Below are positions 59,679 through 64,000 of a stretch of DNA of 64,000 nt, piece after piece; the stretch's first letter is position 1, and every line of letters begins with the position of its first letter. Made by a program: the position numbers and the translations under genes. The DNA is taken from NCBI GenBank assembly GCA_965249785.1, contig CBDFMU010000012.1:595792-659791 (forward strand). The letters run 5' to 3'. This DNA comes from M3007 sp965249785 (lineage in GTDB: Bacteria; Bacteroidota; Bacteroidia; Chitinophagales; Saprospiraceae). Below the pieces are notes generated by a model. It saw only the letters and a program-made list of their open reading frames with translations, had not been told where the DNA came from and ran no database searches.

Positions 59679-61154
59679 ATGTCTTTAATCAAGAAATTGG
59701 CGAGTGAAACGGCGATCTACGGCCTAAGCAGCATTGTGGGGCGTTTCCTGAATTACCTGTTGGTACCGCTCTACACCCGCACGCTCCTCCCCAGCGAGTA
59801 TGGTATTTCGAACGAACTTTCGGCCTACGCCGGCTTTTTGATGGTGCTGTTTTCTTACCGCATGGAATCGGCTTTTTTCCGTTTTGGAACGCCAGTGGAA
59901 GATCGGGAGCGCACTTATTCCACTACCGTTTGGTCGTTGCTGAGTAGCACAGCGGTGATTGTGGCCCTGATGTTTTTGTTTGCCCAGCCCATCGCCAATT
60001 TTTTGAACTATCCGGCTCACCCGGAATACATCCGCTGGTTTGCGCTGATCTTGGGTTTTGATTGCCTGACTGAATTGCCTTTCGCCCGACTGCGCTTGGA
60101 GCAACGTCCGCGTCGGTTTGTTTTTGTCAAACTTACTTGGATTGCTACCAATATTGGACTCAACCTGTTCTGGTTGCTTTTTTGCCCGTGGGCGGCCAAA
60201 AACGGCTGGAACTGGGTGTATTATGTCTGGTCGCCGCAATTGGGTGTGGCCTATATATTTCTGGCGAATTTGTTGGCCAGTGGCATTACGCTGCTGCTTT
60301 TGCTGCCGCAACTACGGGCCATCCGCTGGCCATTAGATGGTGCATTATGGGTAAAAATGATGCGCTACGCCGGGCCGCTCATCATCGTGACCTTCGCAGG
60401 TGTTATCAATGAAATGCTGGATCGGGCCATTCTCACGCGCTTGTTACCCGGTACTTTGGAAGAAAATCGTGCCCAACTCGGCATCTACGCCGCCAACTAC
60501 AAACTGGCGATGCTCATTACCCTGTTCACGCAGGCTTACCGCTATGCTGCCGAACCATTTTTCTTTCGCCACGCGGCGGATAAAGATGCTTTGAAAATTC
60601 AGGCGAGTGCCACCAAGTGGTTCACTATTGCTGCTACGGTAGGAATGTTGGGTATCTTACTCTTTCTGGATGTGGTGAAGGGTTTTGTAGGCAAAGACTT
60701 CCGGGCTGGACTAAATGTGGTACCCATCTTGTTGGTTGCCAATCTGTTATTAGGCCTTTACTACAATTTCTCGGTGTGGTACCGATTGAAAGATCGCACG
60801 ATGCTAGGGGCGTGGGTCTCGATAGGCGGAGCCATGATTACGCTCATTCTCAATTTTTTATGGGTACCGATCATCGGTTATGTGGGTGCCGCCTGGGCAA
60901 CTTTGGTCTGTTATGCGTTTATGTGCTGGACGACCTGGTACATCGGGCGGAAGCATCATCCTGTGCCATACGAAATGAGTCGAATGGGATTTTATGTGGC
61001 CGTGGCATTGGTGATGTTTGGGTTTAGTCGTTGGTTAGAGCCAGTTTTGCTGGCTTGGCCGATGTTGCTTTGGGCAATGCGTATAGGATTGTTTGTTGGA
61101 TTTTTAGGATTGGTTTATGTTTTGGAGCGGGAAAAGAAATTGGTGGCAGTTTAA
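59679..61154 (+). CDS. Polysaccharide/oligosaccharide flippase (Wzx/MATE-like)
   Basis: 491 residues with about 12 to 14 hydrophobic helices. The N-terminus LASETAIYGLSSIVGRFLNYLLVPLYTR is the polysaccharide-synthesis flippase signature. It moves lipid-linked sugar units across the inner membrane for O-antigen, capsule or exopolysaccharide. No glycosyltransferase or other cluster genes flank it, so its product is unknown. The mazEF pair follows after 60 bases. Confidence 0.9.
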   Translation: MSLIKKLASETAIYGLSSIVGRFLNYLLVPLYTRTLLPSEYGISNELSAYAGFLMVLFSYRMESAFFRFGTPVEDRERTYSTTVWSLLSSTAVIVALMFLFAQPIANFLNYPAHPEYIRWFALILGFDCLTELPFARLRLEQRPRRFVFVKLTWIATNIGLNLFWLLFCPWAAKNGWNWVYYVWSPQLGVAYIFLANLLASGITLLLLLPQLRAIRWPLDGALWVKMMRYAGPLIIVTFAGVINEMLDRAILTRLLPGTLEENRAQLGIYAANYKLAMLITLFTQAYRYAAEPFFFRHAADKDALKIQASATKWFTIAATVGMLGILLFLDVVKGFVGKDFRAGLNVVPILLVANLLLGLYYNFSVWYRLKDRTMLGAWVSIGGAMITLILNFLWVPIIGYVGAAWATLVCYAFMCWTTWYIGRKHHPVPYEMSRMGFYVAVALVMFGFSRWLEPVLLAWPMLLWAMRIGLFVGFLGLVYVLEREKKLVAV

Positions 61155-61182
61155 TTTGTAAATTATAAATAGTATATCTTTG
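61155..61182 (+). promoter_or_regulatory. mazEF-like promoter
   Basis: TTTG (61155-61158), 16 bases, then TATCTTTG (61175-61182). The antitoxin ATG lies 33 bases downstream. Confidence 0.6.
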
Positions 61183-61214
61183 TGGTGTCACTAAACATAC
61201 ACACCCTTTTAGGT

Positions 61215-61457
61215 ATGAAAATGTTATCGCTAAAATTGCAAGAAGGTGTTTTTGCCGAGACAGAAGCCTTATTGGCACAAATCAAGCAAAATCGGAATGC
61301 TTATATTAACGAAGCAGTTAGTTACTACAATCGCCTTCAAAAACGAATGTTGTTAGCGAAAAGGCTGCACGAAGAAAGCCGTCTTGTAGCGCAGAGCTCA
61401 ATGGAAGTGCTAGAAGAAATGGAGCAAATAGAAGACGATAATTTGCTGCATTCTTAA
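61215..61457 (+). CDS. Antitoxin of a mazEF-like pair
   Basis: 80 residues from ATG 61215 (MKMLSLKLQEGVFAETEA). A strand followed by two helices (ALLAQIKQNRNAYINEAVSYYNR) fits a ribbon-helix-helix DNA-binding fold, and the acidic C-terminus (LEEMEQIEDDNLL) suits toxin neutralisation. It ends 11 bases before the toxin gene, the usual order. It should repress its own operon through the promoter just upstream, but no operator palindrome was noted. Confidence 0.75.
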   Translation: MKMLSLKLQEGVFAETEALLAQIKQNRNAYINEAVSYYNRLQKRMLLAKRLHEESRLVAQSSMEVLEEMEQIEDDNLLHS

Positions 61458-61468
61458 CCCTAAACACC

Positions 61469-61810
61469 ATGATTAGCAAATATGAAGTCTGGATAGCAGA
61501 TTTAAGTCCCCATTTTGGTACGGAGCCGGGTAAAATACGTCCAGTGGTAATCGTTCAAACGGACTTACTTAATGGAAAACATCCTTCTACTATTGTTTGT
61601 CCGGTAACTACGCAAATCGTCAAAGGCGCAACATTACTGCGTATTCATCTGACCGCGGGCGAATCCGGTGTGGCAAACCCATCCGACATTCTAATAGATC
61701 AATTGCGCGCTATTGATAATCGCCGCTTCATGCGTAAACTTGGCACCTTGAATGCCCAAAAACAAAAGCAAGTAGATGAGAATCTGGGTATTATCCTTGA
61801 TCTTTTCTGA
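61469..61810 (+). CDS. MazF/PemK-family toxin (mRNA endoribonuclease)
   Basis: 113 residues. KYEVWIADLSPHFGTEPGKIRPVVIVQTD is the MazF start block with the active-site region, followed by CPVTTQI and LIDQLRAIDNRRF, typical of the family. MazF cuts single-stranded mRNA at short sites and slows growth when free of antitoxin. The pair lies between the flippase and a beta-CASP RNase on the opposite strand, which it meets stop to stop at 61810/61813. Confidence 0.9.
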   Translation: MISKYEVWIADLSPHFGTEPGKIRPVVIVQTDLLNGKHPSTIVCPVTTQIVKGATLLRIHLTAGESGVANPSDILIDQLRAIDNRRFMRKLGTLNAQKQKQVDENLGIILDLF

Positions 61811-61812
61811 TT

Positions 61813-63246
61813 TCAAATCTTCTCCTCTTCTCCCAATTCCGGAATCCCCACCGCCTTAAAACCATGCTCCAATAAATAATCCCGCCACTTTTCCTGTCGA
61901 TCCAGCGTACCGTGCACCAACCAGATTTTTTTGACGGTCTCCGTTTGATTCTGGATCATCGCCAGCATCTCCACCCGATCGCCGTGGGCGGAAAAGGAAT
62001 CCATCACTTCTATATCCGCCAAAACTTGTTTGTGTTGGCCTAACACGTACACGCTTTTGGCTCCGTTTCGGAGTTGGCCGCCCGGCGTGTTGGGAGAGCA
62101 GTAACCAACAATCAAAAACGTGTTGCGTTGGTTCTCGATATTGTTCACTAAATGGTGCTGAATACGGCCAGCATTCATCATACCCGAAGCCGAAATGATG
62201 ATGCAAGGTTGCTGATTGGTATTAAGTCGCTTGGATCCTTCTACCGTGCGGATGTAAGATAAACCATTGAATCCGAATGGGTTATTGTCGTCCATTATAT
62301 AACGGTTTACGTCGGCATCGAAACATTCGGGGTGATTGACGAATACCTCCGTCGCATTTACTGCCAATGGACTATCGATGAAAACCGGCACTTTTGGCAG
62401 TTTCCCCGCCTGCTGTAGCCGGTCAAGCATATACACGATTTCCTGGGTACGCCCCACCGAAAAAGCCGGGATAATTAGTTTGCCTTTTTTATCCACGCAG
62501 GTATGGTGAACGATTTCTAAGAAGCGTTCCACTTCGTCCGGCGCGGCTTCGTGTTCCCGGTCGCCGTAGGTGCTTTCGCAGATCAGATAGTCCAGCGGCG
62601 GCATCGGCAAAGGATCGTTAAGGATTGGGCGATTAGGCCGACCAATGTCGCCGCTGAAGCCCAGCCGAATGGTACGGTCGCCTTCCTTGATTTCGAGCGT
62701 CGTGGTTGCGCTACCCAGAATGTGACCCGCGTCGCGGTACAATACTCGCACATTGGGGTGAATATCAAACCACTGCTCATAGTTATAACCAACGAACTGT
62801 TTCAACGTTTCTCCTACATCTTCTATAGTATAGAGCGGTGTGCGCTCCGGATCGGAAAAGGCTTTCTTATGATTATAATATTCGGCATCGCCTTCCTGGA
62901 TTTTGGCCGAATCCAGCAGCATAATGGCGCATAGATCACGGGTCGCCATCGTGCCATATATCCTGCCTTTGAATCCGTTGTTGACTAATTTCGGCACCCG
63001 CCCAGTATGGTCAATGTGGGCATGGCTCAGCACCAGACAACCAATGTCGGCGGGATTGAACAGCCATTTTTCATTGAAATGCTCCATAGGAGAAGCAGGT
63101 GCATTCTCTTCTCTGGCCTGACCATCATCATCGCCGCCGCCCTGATACAGGCCGCAGTCGAGCAGTATTTGGAAGCCATCTTCTAAGGTGAGCAGGTGGG
63201 CCGAGCCGGTCACTTCGCGGGCGGCACCGCAGAATTTTATGGTCAT
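61813..63246 (-). CDS. Metallo-beta-lactamase/beta-CASP RNase-like protein
   Basis: 477 residues. The MBL motif LSHAHIDHTGR (HxHxDH) binds two zincs, with later ligands in YRDAGHILGSATTTL and GFSGDIGRPNRP. The beta-CASP part and the RMMBL region (SGMMNAGRIQHHL, DSFSAHGDR) mark the RNA-specific group that includes CPSF73 and RNase J relatives. It may process RNA by endo- or 5'-exonuclease cleavage. It is not the canonical RNase J by length. It is alone on its strand, 58 bases from the barrel gene behind it. Confidence 0.88.
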   Translation of the reverse strand: MTIKFCGAAREVTGSAHLLTLEDGFQILLDCGLYQGGGDDDGQAREENAPASPMEHFNEKWLFNPADIGCLVLSHAHIDHTGRVPKLVNNGFKGRIYGTMATRDLCAIMLLDSAKIQEGDAEYYNHKKAFSDPERTPLYTIEDVGETLKQFVGYNYEQWFDIHPNVRVLYRDAGHILGSATTTLEIKEGDRTIRLGFSGDIGRPNRPILNDPLPMPPLDYLICESTYGDREHEAAPDEVERFLEIVHHTCVDKKGKLIIPAFSVGRTQEIVYMLDRLQQAGKLPKVPVFIDSPLAVNATEVFVNHPECFDADVNRYIMDDNNPFGFNGLSYIRTVEGSKRLNTNQQPCIIISASGMMNAGRIQHHLVNNIENQRNTFLIVGYCSPNTPGGQLRNGAKSVYVLGQHKQVLADIEVMDSFSAHGDRVEMLAMIQNQTETVKKIWLVHGTLDRQEKWRDYLLEHGFKAVGIPELGEEEKI

Positions 63247-63304
63247 AAGTGCGTGTGTCTCAATTCAGTCGGAAAAGTAGGGATAATCCAAATGTCAGAT
63301 AAAT

Positions 63305-64000
63305 TTAAAATAAACTCACATACCCCAAGTGAAACTTAGTTGATCTCAAATCCACGCCCTGCCCTACATCGCGGCGACCCACCGCAGCACTGATACCAAA
63401 AATACCGGCCTTGGTTTCAAAGTTTAAGCCAACGCCCAGCCCAAGTGGACGCAGAAATATTCGGGTGTTATTGGTAATATTTTCCAGATAGCCATAATCG
63501 CTAAAGACCGCGAGGTAAGAATTAATACCGATTAATAGTCGAAATTCAGCCGTTGCTACGGCGAAACGGGTGGCAAACAGGCTTTCCTCATCAAAACCCC
63601 GGAGCAGTTTAGTGCCTCCCAAACGGTATTGTTCGTTAGCAAAAACTTTCTTTTTCGCCAGAATATCGCCACCACGCAAGCCGAATTTGAAAGTACTGCG
63701 CTCCATAAATGGCAGATAAGCTTCCACATTATATTCCACCCGAAACCGCGTAGTGCGTCCGGCCACGCTATCGTACAGGGTGGCAAAACGGAAATTCGGG
63801 TCGTCCGGGTCATGGAGACTTTCGATTTGGTTATTGCGCTGTACGGTATTAAATCCGGCGACTGTTTTCAATGACATATCCCAGCCGCGCCGGGGATTGA
63901 AGCAGTAATCCAGCCGATTCAGGCGGGTTTCGAGGCCAAATCCGTTTTGCCGCAGGTCGAGATTAGCGGGCAGGCGACGGGTTTGCAGCACCGTCAGAGT
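63305..64000 (-). CDS. BamA/TamA-family outer-membrane barrel protein, 3' part
   Basis: About 230 residues are visible, and the N-terminal part lies beyond the window. The strands with YCFNPRRGWDMSLKT, FRVEYNVEAYLPF, LLRGFDEESL, FSDYGY and GVGLNFETKAGIFGISAAV fit the bacterial surface antigen (Omp85) barrel, including the conserved LRGF block. The protein ends in Phe (GYVSLF), the usual outer-membrane signal. Whether it is BamA, TamA or a related exporter cannot be told without the POTRA domains. Confidence 0.82.
   Translation of the reverse strand, partial: TLTVLQTRRLPANLDLRQNGFGLETRLNRLDYCFNPRRGWDMSLKTVAGFNTVQRNNQIESLHDPDDPNFRFATLYDSVAGRTTRFRVEYNVEAYLPFMERSTFKFGLRGGDILAKKKVFANEQYRLGGTKLLRGFDEESLFATRFAVATAEFRLLIGINSYLAVFSDYGYLENITNNTRIFLRPLGLGVGLNFETKAGIFGISAAVGRRDVGQGVDLRSTKFHLGYVSLF

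Noticed and set aside
61215..61810. A defence island around the toxin-antitoxin pair
   Set aside because: The neighbours (flippase, beta-CASP nuclease, Omp85 barrel) are ordinary chromosomal genes. There is no integrase, att site or other defence gene.

Overview
The window is a piece of a Bacteroidota chromosome, most likely from the Saprospiria (Lewinella/Haliscomenobacter-like). The evidence is a secreted metalloprotease with a type IX secretion (T9SS) sorting tail, a TonB-dependent receptor, DUF6089- and DUF4293-type proteins, a bacterial GGGP synthase, near absence of Shine-Dalgarno sequences, and many exact copies of the Bacteroidota promoter element TAnnTTTG a short distance 5' of genes. 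I place it by these traits only, not by a database search. I saw no phage, insertion sequence, CRISPR array, rRNA or canonical tRNA.

Layout. 1-10 kb: the end of rsmE, a fadD-type ligase with a SWIM zinc-finger protein, fur, pyk, then acpP-fabF-rnc, rsgA and the GGGP synthase. 10-14 kb: crcB, tryptophan 2,3-dioxygenase and a MoxR ATPase in one minus-strand run, then rplU-rpmA, where L27 carries a helix-hairpin-helix extension. 14-26 kb: mutL, two rhomboids, an EEP-family hydrolase, a LysE exporter, pepA, pdxA, a polyphosphate glucokinase, tatC and envelope proteins. 26-36 kb: a SurA-like foldase, recJ, a DUF4293 protein, a beta-hydroxylase/sulfotransferase fusion, a frameshifted PrsW protease and nadA. 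36-48 kb: a cysteine-rich secreted protein, a TonB receptor, a VanX-like dipeptidase, an acyltransferase, a 23S rRNA m5U methyltransferase, the T9SS metalloprotease and alaS. 48-64 kb: thrA, a long non-coding stretch with a possible structured RNA, a NUDIX hydrolase, an lptC operon, a GbsR-type regulator, an LRR protein with a metallopeptidase/VWA protein, nfu, a polysaccharide flippase, a mazEF-like toxin-antitoxin pair, a beta-CASP nuclease and the end of a BamA/TamA-type barrel.

Most genes are housekeeping, so the unusual signal lies in two places. First, the intergenic DNA is full of inverted repeats. Many are built from short words repeated on both strands, with a different word set at nearly every locus. 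Several sit between an inferred transcription start and the start codon. Second, parts of a MoxR-type AAA/SWIM/VWA system are scattered over the window (SWIM at 0.3-1.6 kb, MoxR at 10.5-11.5 kb, LRR plus HExxH/VWA at 56.4-58.6 kb). Further items are the L27-HhH fusion, the hydroxylase-sulfotransferase fusion and a MutL with degraded endonuclease motifs.
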